From positions 1-64,000 of the forward strand of contig JAMZAV010000775.1 in the NCBI GenBank assembly GCA_024449915.1: DNA of 64,000 nucleotides. The letters are read 5' to 3'. The notes beneath the pieces are model-generated. The model saw only the letters and a list, made by a program, of their open reading frames with translations. It ran no database searches and was not told the DNA's origin. Positions 9,841 through 19,988 of this stretch are shown piece after piece. This DNA comes from Sweltsa coloradensis (lineage: Eukaryota > Arthropoda > Insecta > Plecoptera > Chloroperlidae). Numbering within the stretch: the first letter of the stretch is position 1; the number at the start of each line of letters is the position of its first letter. Both the position numbers and the translations under genes were made by a program.

Positions 9841-11512
9841 GTATTGAGGTATTTCATACAAACTCGGTCAAAAAAGGAGCTAACATGTCAGTACGGACTT
9901 ACGTCAGTTACTTCCCTGTGTACATATTACTAACCTACATTTAACATTTGTCTTAACTCTGAACCTTTTGTAAAAATAATCTTTATAAATCTAGTTAGTA
10001 GATGATGTTTTCTTCTGCTGTGGAAGGTCCCGTGGCCGGACTTTCTCGTCGCCTCCTAGCATTTGCTCTCGACTATGGAACCACGAAAACCATGTCAGGA
10101 TGGAAAGGTGTCCTCGGAATCTCGAGTATCATTCTTAGTTTTAGAATTTACGAACTATTCTACACGTGTTGAGATAACTGCTTTTGAGTCTCGATGTAAA
10201 CTTGGGTGGAAGATCTAGTGCTTGAAAAGGTACTTATATCGTATGATGCCATTAGCCTATAATTACGTATGGGATTGTATTTACCTGTTTCTCGTGGCCA
10301 CATCTTCTTGATCTCAATTGCAGTTCACTGATACTTTCAATTTTTTTTCTCCATGTAGTTCTCGACTTTATGGCCCATTGGGACAGTGGCAACGTCAATA
10401 AGGGTAGTTTTCTGTTTCTTCTTGTCACATTATAACTATATCCGGTCTGTTTGTGATTATATTTTGGTCTGTTGTTAGAAACTGTGCAGTCGTAATATAA
10501 TTTTAATCTTTGCTATCTAGTACTTTCTCCGGTTTGTGGTTTTGTAGTAAGAGTTGTTTGAGTAATCAATGATGTTGTACTTGATTGCTAGTTTTTTGGT
10601 GAATAATGTTAGCTACTTGGTTATGTTGTAGGGTAATCCGTTTTGACATGTGACGGGCACCCAGGCATATGAATGTGTCGATTGTTTCACCCCTTATACT
10701 AACATTTTCTACATGATCGTTTTACTGTCTCATCTTGTATAATGTATGTTTTTAATAATTTTTTCGTTGCAATCACTTCTGTCTGAATATCCGGCATAAA
10801 CCTTTCTGTTCATCTTCTTCTCCAATTAGTTCCCCGTTGTTTAACCCCTATTTTGATGCTTTAATATCTACTTGACCTTTGTAGTTGTTCATCATAATGT
10901 CTCTTGTGTAGGGTCTGTTCTGAGATACGTAACTCTTTTGAAGCGTCCGTTATGAGTTTCCCTTGTAGATGACTTTTCGTTTGGGGGGCTAATATGTGGA
11001 GTTAATGTTTGTCAGCTAGCAACACAGCAAATATGCAGTGTTTGATTGTTGCTCTTGATCAATTGATCCCAATTAGGCCTCGTCCTCCTTGTTCTCTTGA
11101 AGTGTCAATCTCTCTATGGCTGATATTAGGATGATGCATTCTGTGTTTAGTAAGTGTATAGCGAGTTAATATTTCGCACGCGTGGATTTCTGTCTGTGTC
11201 CATTTAATGATTCCGAGATGAATATGTCAGTACTGGTATAGCATATGTTTATTTTATTGCTGTGATCTGCTTTACCGTTTTAGTTGCGTCTTGACGATAG
11301 ATTTGTCGATTCTTGTATGTATCTATCAATTTTCTGTTCATTACTTTATGTTCAATTCTGGCAGCTTGTGTAATCCTAAATATTTGTATACTTCGTTATC
11401 ATCCATTACTCCAATCCTTTTTCCCTCATCTGCTGGAACTCTTCTGCTGCTTAACGTACCCTTTTCGATATGTAGCGTCTTACACTTGGTCTACTCCAAA
11501 CTCCATTATTTG
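9841..11512 (-). pseudogene. R2/R4-like LINE, C-terminal half, decayed
   Basis: Translating the minus strand with frame changes gives a run of motifs typical of R2/R4-superclade LINEs downstream of the RT palm. These are: a thumb region with EVYKYLG and then IKWTQTEI (about 11195-11218), TKHRMHHPN, GGRGLIGI (about 11060-11085), a CCHC zinc finger with spacing C-x2-C...ETI...C (about 10650-10730), and the restriction-like endonuclease end with TLIDVA-like and NTIPYVI residues (about 10280-10410). Many stops and shifts make it a pseudogene. The RT palm itself would lie above 11512, but an ATT microsatellite begins there. It is unrelated to the APE-type LINEs elsewhere in the window. Confidence 0.72.
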
Positions 11513-11621
11513 ATTATTATTATTAGGATTATTATTATTATATTATTATTATTATTATTATATTATTATTATTATTATTATTATTAATAATTATTATTAT
11601 TATTATTATAGATTATTATAA

Positions 11622-11652
<31 letters not shown>
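11513..11652. repeat. (ATT)n microsatellite
   Basis: Nearly pure TTA/ATT trinucleotides with short interruptions. They form the boundary between the R2/R4-like LINE relic and the SINE array. Apparent leucine/tyrosine-rich frames here are repeat by-products. Confidence 0.95.
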
Positions 11653-12308
11653 GATCATAGCAGTTTGTCGACAAAGTTTGCCACGACTGGGGTTTGAACC
11701 AGAACTTCCGGCTTAAACGAGTCCATAGCGTCTACCAATTAAGCTACCGGGACCACAGCGCAAACTCTTTAGGAAACGGCTTATTTTGTTGTGACTGTTG
11801 ACTTACATGACATTAAATCCACAAAACGGCAAATGTAGCTGTCACATCTGTCAGATTGCAATGGATAAATTCAATCACATCTCATCGCCCATGAGTTGGG
11901 TAGTATACTAATATATGGTTTTTTAAGCATAAGCCCGCTTTAAGGACCTGAGTTATTGATTCATAGCATTTGTCGAAAGTTGCCACCGACTGGGGTTCGA
12001 ACCCAGAACTCGCTTGAAACGTGCCATAGCTCTAACCAAGTAGCTACGTACCTACAGATACAAACCTTTTAGGAAACTGCTATTTGTTGTGACAGTTGAC
12101 TTACATGACATAATTCCAACAGAAGACGGCAATGTAAGCTGTCAAATCTGAAAGATTGCATGGATAAATTCAATCACATCTCATCTCCCTGAGTTGGGTA
12201 GTATGACTATATGGTTTTAAGCATAAGCCCGCTTTAAGGATATGTTATTGATTCATAGCAGTTGTAGAAAAGTTTGCCCTGACTGGGGTTTTCGACCCAT
12301 AACCACGT
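11653..12308 (-). mobile_element. Tandem tRNA-headed SINE units, minus strand (two and a part)
   Basis: Two complete ~290-bp units (about 11653-11955 and 11956-12258) stand head to tail on the minus strand. Each reads in reverse as in the unit at 313-630: TTGATTCATAGCA at one end, the inverse B box GGGGTTCGAACCC (about 11993-12005 in the second), the inverse A box around AATTAAGCTACC (11737-11748), and GCATAAGCCCGCTTTAAGGA. A third minus unit begins at 12246 but is cut near 12308, where the orientation flips. Confidence 0.85.
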
Positions 12309-12625
12309 TTAGAGCCGGAGGTTCTGGTTCGAACCCCAGTGGGGCAAATTTTTTCTACAACTGCTATGAATCAATAACTATGTCCTTAAAGCGGGCTTAT
12401 GCTTAAAAACCATGATATTCATAACTTACCCACTCATGGAGATGAGATGTGATTTGAATTTATCCATGCAATCTTGCAGATTTACGCTATCATTGCCGTC
12501 TTCTGTTGGATTTATGTCATGTAATTCAACAGTCACAAGAAAATACGTTTTGCTAAAGGTTTGATTCATGTGTCCCGTTAGCTTAATTGTAAAGCTATTG
12601 CACGTTAACTGCTATGAATCAATCA
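12309..12625 (+). mobile_element. tRNA-headed SINE unit, plus strand, facing the minus array
   Basis: At about 12308 the array switches strand. The minus unit ends in its tRNA-like head, and a plus unit begins in its own head (GGTTCGAACCCCAG at about 12330-12343). This gives a head-to-head inverted junction about 60 bp long on each side. The plus unit then runs through GTCCTTAAAGCGGGCTTATG to a second A-box-like stretch at 12577-12600. It ends with AACTGCTATGAATCAATCA at 12607-12625, before ATT repeats. Confidence 0.82.
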
Positions 12626-12629
12626 GAAT

Positions 12630-12890
12630 ATATTATTATTATTATTATTATTCTTATTATTATTCTTATTATTATTATTATTAATTTAACACAATTAACT
12701 GTCGGACACATTTCGCCGCGTCGATTCTGCTAATTATAATTGTGTTAATGTTTCGGGGCCAGCGAAAGGCCTTAAAATTTGAACTTATTACTTATTATTA
12801 TTATTATTATTATTATTATCATTATTATCAGTGGTAGTAGTGGTAGTAGTGGTAGTAGTAGTGGTGGTAGTGGTGGTAGTGGTAGTGGTT
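12630..12890. repeat. Microsatellites with a short hairpin
   Basis: ATT repeats at 12630-12682 and 12788-12828 are followed by a GGTAGT/GTAGTG-type repeat at 12829-12888. Between them, 12685-12746 has inverted arms TTAACACAATTA and TAATTGTGTTAA around a 40-bp loop, which could be a tiny MITE or a chance hairpin. Confidence 0.85.
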
Positions 12891-13207
12891 ACTAACTATC
12901 TTACATCCTTAAAATGATTTTGAGCATGTTGCAAGTCATTTTTTCACCAAAAAGGAATGTTCGTTCACCAACCAAATTTGGCATGTGTTGTCATGTACCC
13001 AAATCCCCTTGATTTTGATAGTGTTTACATCACGTTTCATGACGGTTGGGTGACACCTCGAAATCACCCCAACTCTGCTTGCTGTATAAGGTGCCTGAGT
13101 GTGTAGCGCACCGCGGCTTGGCTGCGGCGCCCTAACGGGCACCTAGATTTGTATTGTTTAAAATTGTATTTTAAATTGTTTAGTTTTAGTAACCTTACAC
13201 TTGTGGG
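12891..13207. other. Unannotated stretch
   Basis: About 320 bp in which I see no gene, RNA gene or named repeat. The GC-rich piece CGCCCTAACGGGC (13129-13141) is a short palindrome-like feature. A short minus-strand frame ending here has no recognisable motif. Confidence 0.5.
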
Positions 13208-13835
13208 TTAAGGCTGTTCCACCCTGTTTTTCCATTTTCTAAAATATGCAACTATGTAAAATTATAGTAAATGCAATTGAAACCTGGCACTATAAGAAAC
13301 CCCGAAAACTTTTTTTCAAATTTTTCTGATCGGGCCACCCGGCATGCTTGCTTTTCAAATAGTTTTCAAACTGCAATTGTATCTAGCCATCGTTAAACAT
13401 TAGATAGCTGTGTTTTCCTGTGACTAATATGTTTTGACTGTTTTTCTTTGCTTTAACAATAGAAGACATGAATTTTTCAGAACCGTGACTCCTGCGAATT
13501 TGTCCGTTTTTCCCGGTACAATTGACAAAATACTGGTTATCTAAACAATTTCTGGAACATAACCAAATTGTAAAAATCCTATGTTCCTCCTGTTAAGCGA
13601 AGAAAACAATCAACATTAATGTTCACAGAAACAAAGCTTTCTCGTTGAACATGGTTGCTAGATACAATTGCAGTTTGAAACTATTTTGAAGATACAATAT
13701 ATGCGGTTCCCGATCAGAAATTTGAAAAAAATTGGTTTGGGTGTTCTTATACGTGCCAGGTTTCTATTTCATCCTCTACAGTTTTAATTTGTTGCATATT
13801 ATAGAAAATGGAAAAACAGGGTGGAACAGCCTTAA
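13208..13835. mobile_element. TTAA-flanked near-palindromic element P2
   Basis: The element (13212-13831, 620 bp) is bounded by TTAA at 13208-13211 and 13832-13835. The termini GGCTGTTCCACCCTG and CAGGGTGGAACAGCC are perfect inverts, and imperfect inversion continues for at least 200 bp (for example CAAACTGCAATTGTATCTAG against CTAGATACAATTGCAGTTTG). There is no coding potential. Size, structure and target match P1 at 3034-3664, but the sequence is different, so they are two families of the same type. Confidence 0.88.
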
Positions 13836-13897
13836 TTCCTGTTGTTAGAGATCAATTTAATATATTTTGTATATACAACTGCAAGTAAAACAAAAAA

Positions 13898-14060
13898 AAT
13901 ATCAATCTTTGGTTGGTTATCGTTCACTCGTCGATTGCGTCGGGGCCTACTGGGTTCGCTTGGTCACTTTGGTTTAATATCCCCCACTAAAAATCAGTTG
14001 TGTGACTGAGTGGGTAGACTCTAAATACGGATTTATTTATATTTATTATTTAATCAACGA
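13898..14060. repeat. Dispersed repeat RB, copy 1
   Basis: The stretch from CTTTGGTTGGTTATCG through GTCGATTGCGTCGGGGCCTA to CCCCCACTAAAAATCA and GTGGGTA recurs at 39427-39570 in the same orientation. It has no coding potential. It could be the tail of a SINE or a short transposon end, but no boxes were found in it. Confidence 0.7.
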
Positions 14061-14475
14061 TAACGGGTAAACCTCAGCAGGAAATATATCACATAAAATA
14101 TGCTCAACAAATTGCGTGTTGGTGTCATCGTTCTGGAATTACCCCAAAACTCATTATTAAACCATAATTTCACATTTCTTACAGTGAGTGCAACATAATT
14201 AGTTTTATATTATAGTGTTTTGGAATAATGTTCACAATGAGTAAGGTATAGTTAACAAATTTAAAATTCTTGATTATAAATAGCATAAAAATTACCACAC
14301 ACGTGGTTTCATATGAAATTGTCTTCTTTGTTTTGCATTTTACAATTTAACATTACGAGTCAATTTAAGTATATACCTGACAAGTTGGTCATTTGACAAT
14401 GCTAAAACGAATTTGTTTTTAACAGCTGTTGCATGTTTACGCTCTCGATGTTACTCATTCCACGAATTAAATCGT
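14061..14475. other. Unannotated AT-rich stretch
   Basis: No gene, structured RNA or repeat was recognised here. It lies between repeat RB and the tandem duplication that follows. Confidence 0.5.
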
Positions 14476-15153
14476 CAACATGGGACAATTAAGCGAGCGA
14501 AGTGAGCGTTTCTATTTGACTCTGCCAGAAAAAATAGTCACTGTTTTTTTTTTTTTTTTTTTGTATGTCTCGCCAGAACCTTCGAACGGAGGCTCGTATC
14601 GAGTTGAAATTTGGACCATCCGCAAGCTTCGTTCTCGATTGAATACCATTAGTTTTGTGGCAAAATCGTTCAAAAAGTTAAAAAGTTACATTAAAATTAA
14701 TCGAAATTTTGTGTGGTAAAAAACTAAACGGCGCCAAAATCTTGAGGTGGCCAAATCATTTAGATGTCCCGTCCGTCTTAATCTGTTATATTATTTTGAT
14801 CCAATAAGTAGTGTAGATTGCAAATTACATTTTAACAAAAGTAACGTTACCATGGCAACGAGTTGTGTATGTCTCGCCTACGTTCGAACGGAGGCTCGGA
14901 TCGAGTTGAAAATTTGACATCCGCAAGCCTTCGATCTCGATTGAATGCCATTATTTTTGTGGCAAAATCGTCAAAGTTACAAGTTACATTAAAGTTATCG
15001 AAATTTTTTTTTTCAAACTAAACGGCGACAAAAGCTGAGTTGGCCAAATCCATTTAGAATGTCTCGTCCCCGGTCCCGAATATGTTATTTTATTTTGACC
15101 GATAAGTATGTAGAATTGAAATTACATTTTACAACAGTAAACGTTACCATCCG
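14476..15153. repeat. Tandem duplication, two ~300-bp units
   Basis: Unit 1 (14561-14864) and unit 2 (14865-15153) both run from GTATGTCTCGCC through TTCGAACGGAGGCTCG, ATCCGCAAGC, TCTCGATTGAAT, TTTTGTGGCAAAATCG and AACTAAACGGCG to a stretch like AGTAACGTTACCAT. They differ by many substitutions and indels, so the duplication is not recent. The 5' edge (14492-14515) holds GCGAGCGAAGTGAGCG, a motif also found in family A MITEs. The overlapping open frame at 14480-14719 has no known motif. Confidence 0.8.
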
Positions 15154-15590
15154 CCACGAAAGTCGCATACGGTTGGTGGCCACTATGCACTGCCCCTAGA
15201 AGTAAATCAAAATACTATTGAGGAAGCTCGTGTATTATTTGTTACCAAAGAGTTTAAAATAGTTTTCCTAAAGAAATATTATGTCAAGGTCCTCTAGATG
15301 GCGGTGGATTTTATCCAGACAGTAGTTTACCCACGGGTTTACCCAAATACGTCTACCAATAATAAATAATATTGGAAACATGGCCCCGGGGACGAGCGAA
15401 CGTCGCAAATTTTAAATTAAAAAAAAATGTGCAATGTATGGGTCTAGCTATAACACGTGCTCGCTTATCAACGCTTCCAACTGAGCGTTTCCTAGTTAAA
15501 AACAACATCATTTTAATTGACAATGTTTAGAATTAAAAATTTATACTCTAAAAACCTCGTTTTGGCGCTCATTTCGCACACGCCTTGGCT
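15154..15590. other. Unannotated stretch with a possible CCTAGT terminus
   Basis: No gene was recognised. The sequence TGAGCGTTTCCTAGTT at 15482-15497 resembles the right terminus of family A and MITE-B elements (compare GCGTTTGCGAAGCTTCCTAG at about 18921-18941). It may be the end of a lost or unrecognised copy. Confidence 0.4.
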
Positions 15591-15832
15591 GTGTGCACTT
15601 GAGATGTGTTCAGTTGCATTGTGTCAGAACTCAGATGGCAAGAGCCTAACAGGATACGCTGCGCGACTGAACACAAAGTCAAGTGAACGCAAACCCATCT
15701 GAACACAGACGCAACTGAACACAGCGCAACTGAACACAGACGCGACTGAACACAGATATTTTGGGTGTGTTCAGTTGCGTTTGTGTGCAGTTGGCATGGT
15801 GTGTTCAGTTGCGGTTGTGTTTATTTATTTTA
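15591..15832. repeat. Minisatellite with an orientation switch
   Basis: A ~16-bp unit, CTGAACACAGACGCAA and variants, repeats at about 15664-15758. After ATATTTTGGG the same unit appears inverted (GTGTTCAGTTGCG..TGTG) at 15767-15822. A further inverted copy, GTGTTCAGTTGC, lies at 15609-15620. The two halves could form a long hairpin. No protein is supported. Confidence 0.85.
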
Positions 15833-16187
15833 TTTTATAGTGTATTATGTAGTTAGAAAACACTTCGCAACAAAACAACAACATATAAGTGAAAACAATT
15901 TAGCTGCTGGAATAGCCTTAAGTGAAGTGATTGTCAATGATTTTATTTTTAAACGATAATAACTTGTTTTCAACCCTACTTTCCATTTTGCTTTTTCTAA
16001 TTACATTGCTTGTAAAGTTCTGAGTGCATCTTTAGAAAGATTGACATAACCCATCTACTGCCGTTATAAAATTTTACCTTCCAAATTAAAATTAACTGTG
16101 CTAAACCTATGCTCCCTTTCTTTTACATACTTAAACTGTACCACATCATTATTTCCTACTTATTTCTTTGGTTTTATTTATTTACAG

Positions 16188-16328
16188 CACATAATCAAGT
16201 TTCATCGTGCTGCCAAGGCAAACAAAAAGCCTGTCATGGTTCCAAAAGGAATGGTTAAGTCTCTTTTATACCAGATTCTCGATGGTATTCATTATCTTCA
16301 CTCGAATTGGGTCTTGCATAGAGATTTG
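16188..16328 (+). CDS. CDK8: CDK8/CDK19 (Mediator kinase) internal exon
   Basis: This is a 141-bp, 47-codon exon. It is preceded by a pyrimidine-rich tract ending TTTACAG and followed by the donor GTAAGT. It encodes part of the kinase catalytic domain, including [17 protein letters not shown] and the catalytic-loop start HRDL at its last codons. The residues match vertebrate CDK8/CDK19 almost perfectly over the whole exon; the family-specific IIKFHR and KANKKP segments rule out other CDKs. CDK8 pairs with cyclin C in the Mediator kinase module and regulates RNA polymerase II transcription in the nucleus. The exon starts and ends in phase 0. I could not find the preceding exon or the following one (which should begin KPANIL) within the window. 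The introns are therefore very long, or the assembly is broken. Confidence 0.93.
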
Positions 16329-16660
16329 GTAAGTTACAACTCGTTGAAGTTCTATCAACCCCCTTCCCTTCGGACCTTGTTTTTATTACTTGCCTTTTAT
16401 ACAGGTTGGTGGGTTACGTGAGTAATTTTGCCGTGTAGTTGGTCGCAGGATGAGTTTTCAACCTGTGTCTGAACAGTGATGACAGAGTTAGGTAGGCCTA
16501 CTTACTTGGATAAACATGCAATGCTTGTTAGTATAAACAATAAACCCAGTGGTCACCAACAGTGATTTAAAGGGGCGCCAACAATGAAAACTAGTTATTT
16601 GACGCTCTTTATTGTTCACTCGATGTCCCAATATATATGTATATTATTATATTATATAAT
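16329..16660 (+). other. CDK8 intron sequence after the exon
   Basis: It begins with the donor GTAAGT. No second exon was recognised. An AT dinucleotide-rich stretch (16630-16670) ends the piece. Confidence 0.6.
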
Positions 16661-16790
16661 TATATACATGATTCCCGATTGGGGCGGACTTTTTTAATTT
16701 CTGAATTGTAGTAAATAATATCAATTACACCTACGGGAGTGTTTCCCGACTAAACGAATCGAGAAATATCTTATCTTCTAAATAACAGTA
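16661..16790 (+). mobile_element. SINE-tail fragment related to 40269-40440
   Basis: GGGAGTGTTTCCCGAC, then AATCGAGAAAT at about 16736-16768, matches the stretch GGGAGTTTTTCCCGACC...AATCGAGAAAT at 40378-40410. An upstream TCCCGATTGGGGCGGA also corresponds loosely to TATCGGGATGGATTG. It looks like a truncated copy of the same tRNA-derived SINE. Confidence 0.6.
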
Positions 16791-17167
16791 TTCTACTTAC
16801 TCTCTAGCGTCTAGAGGGCATGCGATCTTCACTTATGACGGTTATTGCAGTTCAATAGGGAAAAGGGGTATTCTCCCGCTGAACTAAAAACATATATTTC
16901 ATTCGGGCTAACTAGTTATGAATTTTGAAATTAACAGACAAATTATTGAGTCCACCATGTGTTAACTAATTATTAAAGTTTGTAGCTCACCCAATAGTTC
17001 GATTTGTCTGGATGGTCGCCTGGCTGAGAAGAATCACCAAAGGAAGAAAAAATGTAACTGGCGTTTATAAAACCAACTGTAGGTTTCTCACACCTTGTCT
17101 TCGTATCTTTCAAATCATTCACATTCATCTCACATGTCGCAAACATACCTACTATTATTTATATCAT

Positions 17168-17703
17168 TGGATGAGCGTAGCGAGCGAAGCGAAGATTCCG
17201 TTTCACTACACTGGAGAAAAAAATCCGGAATGTTTTTTTTTCTTTTTTTTTGTATTTTTGTGTGTTTGTCCACACGATTCCGGCTAAACCGATACTCCAA
17301 TTGCGATAAAATTTTATGGAGGCCTTCGAAATCTCGAACTTAGAACTGCCTGACGTTTGAGCGCATCAAAAAAAATACCGTATTTACTACCTTATGGAGG
17401 CCCCCTTCGAGTAAAGTCCGCACCCGAATTTTTGATCGACAATCAGATTTTAAGATTTGGATATAAATAGGCCTAACTATTGATAAATGGCTTCACCCTA
17501 ATGGCCGCACCGCCCAACTTTTCAGCTTGACAAATTTCAAATATACCCGCAGGCCTATACTCCGCATAAAATAAGTATCCCCATTAATCGCAATTTAAAA
17601 ACGATTTTTTTGTTTCGATTTAAAAAAAATTTCTTCGACTTAATAACACCTACTGCTTATTTACGATGTTATTTTTTTTTTCACAAAACCTTTAATTTTT
17701 CTA
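17168..17703 (-). mobile_element. Family A foldback MITE, copy A2 (inverted fragment)
   Basis: It starts GGATGAGCGTAGCGAGCGAA and runs through CACTACACTGGAGAAAAAAA and TCCGGAATG, the reverse complement of the right end of A1 (1736-1816). The middle (about 17360-17580) carries unrelated sequence, including a TACCGTATTTACTACCTTAT stretch that looks like another MITE end. Family A monomer sequence returns near 17585 and abuts copy A3 at 17704. Confidence 0.7.
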
Positions 17704-18950
17704 AACTAGGAAAACGCTTAAGTCCCGCCAGAGTTGTTGGATGAAGCGTAATTGGTGTGCATTGAGCTGCCATGTGTTATGTAAATGTTTCTGTTTGTTC
17801 TGTGGAAAAATATTACTAGTTATGATTTTTTTAAAGATTTAATTAAAGTAAATTAAATTAATTAAAAATTAACTTTCTTTTTAATTTATTACCTAATCGT
17901 AATTGTTAAAAAATAATCGTAAAATTGCGTTTTATAAGAAATAATTTCTCGATTGCGCTCAAATTTACACTATATATAATTCATAAATTAAGGTTTCTGC
18001 AAAAAAAATCATTACAATCGGATAAAGCAGTAGGTGTTTATAAGTCAAAGAATTGTTTTTAAAAAAGAAAAAACCCCGTAAAATCTCGCTTTTTATGATA
18101 AATATTTTTTCAATTGCGCTCAAATTTCACAAGAATATCTAAATTCAATAAAATAAGGGTTCTGTGCACAAATCATTAAAATCGGATATATGTAGGTGAT
18201 ATAAGTCAAAGAAATTTTGAAAAAACAAAAAAAAATCGTAAAATTGCGATTTTCATGAGATAATTTTACGATTGCGCTAAAAAACGTGGTCGTTTCTAAG
18301 TTCAGAGATTTCGAAGCCTCCATAAAGTTCATCTCCAACAAAAAATCGGAGTTCGGTTTAGCCTGAATACGTGCGGCACGACAAATCCAAAAAGAAAACA
18401 GAAAAAGAAATAAAAATCCGATTCTTTTTCTCCAGTGTAGTAGAAATGGAATCTTCGCTTCGCTCGCTTACGCTCATCCAATTAATATATTCGTGTGAAA
18501 TTTCAGTGCAATCGAAAAATTATTTCTTCTGAAAATCGCAATTTTACGATTTTTATATTTTTTTAAAACATTCTTCGACTTCTAATATATACATGCTTTA
18601 TCCGATTGTAATGATTTTTTCACAGAACCTTAATTTTATGAATTAATACATTGGTGTGAAATTTTGAGTGCAATCGAAAAATAGTTTTCTTATGAAATCG
18701 CAATTTTTTACACTTTTTTCGTTAAAACAAAAAATCTTCACTATACATCTACAGGCTTTATCCGAATTGTAATGATATTTTCACAGAACCTCAATTTTAT
18801 GAATTTATATATTTGTTGTAAAATTTGAGCGCAATTGAAAAATAATTTCTCATGAAAATCGCTATTTTACACTTTTTTCGTTTAAAAAAACATACGCTCA
18901 TCCAACAACGCGTCTGAAAAAGCGTTTGCGAAGCTTCCTAGTTTACATAA
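17704..18950. mobile_element. Family A foldback element, copy A3 (complete)
   Basis: This is the most complete copy. The left end AAACTAGGAAAACGCTTAAG and the right end GCGAAGCTTCCTAGTTT are inverted, and both carry GTTGGATGAGCGTA-type inner motifs (about 17733 and 18892). The left half has ~165-bp monomers in one orientation and the right half has them inverted. The junction is near 18425-18485, where the CTCCAGTGTAGT...GCTTCGCTCGCTTACGCTC block lies. It is about 1.25 kb with no coding potential. Flanks read TAA on the left and TTA on the right if the element is taken to start ACTAGG and end CCTAGT. That would suit a TWA-type target, but the evidence is weak. Confidence 0.85.
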
Positions 18951-19086
18951 TAACGCATTCAATGCATCTAATCAAAATAGTCCATCAACCAAGTCGTTCT
19001 TGTCTTCTTCTGCCTCTTGTCATTTGTTGTCACCGCCTTACCGATATCTCACAACTCAAACAATAAATAATGTCTCCATTCTATAA

Positions 19087-19370
19087 ACTAGGCAAACGCC
19101 AAAGTCGTTGTTAGACGAGTGAGTGAGCAATGTGTTGAGTACCCGGCAACATTGCTTTTTTCCCCTACCTTAGGCCTATCTAGCCTATCTTAGGCTACAG
19201 TGGCGCATTATGGCCTTACAGTTGACGCGCCCTTATACCAACTAAACTTTAAAACCTAATTTACTGTTTATACCAATATAGTTACCAAACTTAAATGCAA
19301 ATGTTCCCGTGTACTTCAACCATGATCAGCTCACGTTGTCTAACAACGACTTTGCGTTTCCCTAGTCTAG
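19087..19370. mobile_element. MITE-B, ~284 bp, CTAGG termini
   Basis: The left end CTAGGCAAACGCCAAAGTCG continues TTGTTAGAC. The right end GTCTAACAACGACTTTGCG continues TTTCCCTAG. These are inverted repeats of about 33 bp with one or two indels. The middle has no coding potential. The outermost CTAGG...AAACGC pattern is shared with family A elements, so the two families may use the same transposase. Confidence 0.85.
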
Positions 19371-19379
19371 TTTTCACTT

Positions 19380-19988
19380 TCATTTCACATTTTATGTCTT
19401 GTTTGTTACCCTAATACCTAGCATATTTGTTACAATGTTATGAACAAGATAAACAAGTTCTAAAACATTACATTATAAGCTAGCTAGCTATTAAACACGT
19501 CTTTTCAAAAGACTAAACTTGAATATTAGGATGTATATGAAAATACTAAAACTAAAATTTACATTAATTACAATACCTTTTACCACACTCCATAATACAG
19601 CAATAAAAAAATATATACTATTACACTAATATCAGATAGGCTCTAGATCTCTGAGTCTAGGCACTAATAATATGCAAAATAAATGTATTGTCAAGACATA
19701 TTATTATTGTCCGCCAAGAACTCCTCAATATTTAAGTATTCTTTTTCAACAAGAAATGTCCTAAGATCCTTTTTAAATGTATCATTTGGTTTGTTTTTGA
19801 TATGGCAGTAAGCTTATTAAAAGGATTATTCCTGCATAGGTGGGGCTTTTCTCATATAACAGACCAGGCCTATGGGGATGTCACAAATATATCATTTTTT
19901 CCTCCTAGTATTGTAATTATGAATATTGTTTTTTTTTTATATCTCCCTGTATTAATTAAAATAATTTTACTTTGTAAATATGATGTGA
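19380..19988 (-). pseudogene. LINE-C: C-terminal end of ORF2 and 3' UTR
   Basis: On the minus strand, 19690-19985 reads (with shifts) as the LINE C-terminus: KNDIFVTS, FNKLP-like residues, FKKDLRTFL (about 19755-19781) and EYLNIEEFLADNN (about 19700-19745). Below that is AT-rich 3' UTR without frames. The upstream part of the same LINE is found beyond the LTR element, at 25572 and above. The break is therefore due to an LTR retrotransposon insertion, not to truncation. Confidence 0.75.

Noticed and set aside
15470..15500. Another family A element
   Set aside because: Only ~16 bp of one terminus can be matched, and no left end or monomers are present nearby.
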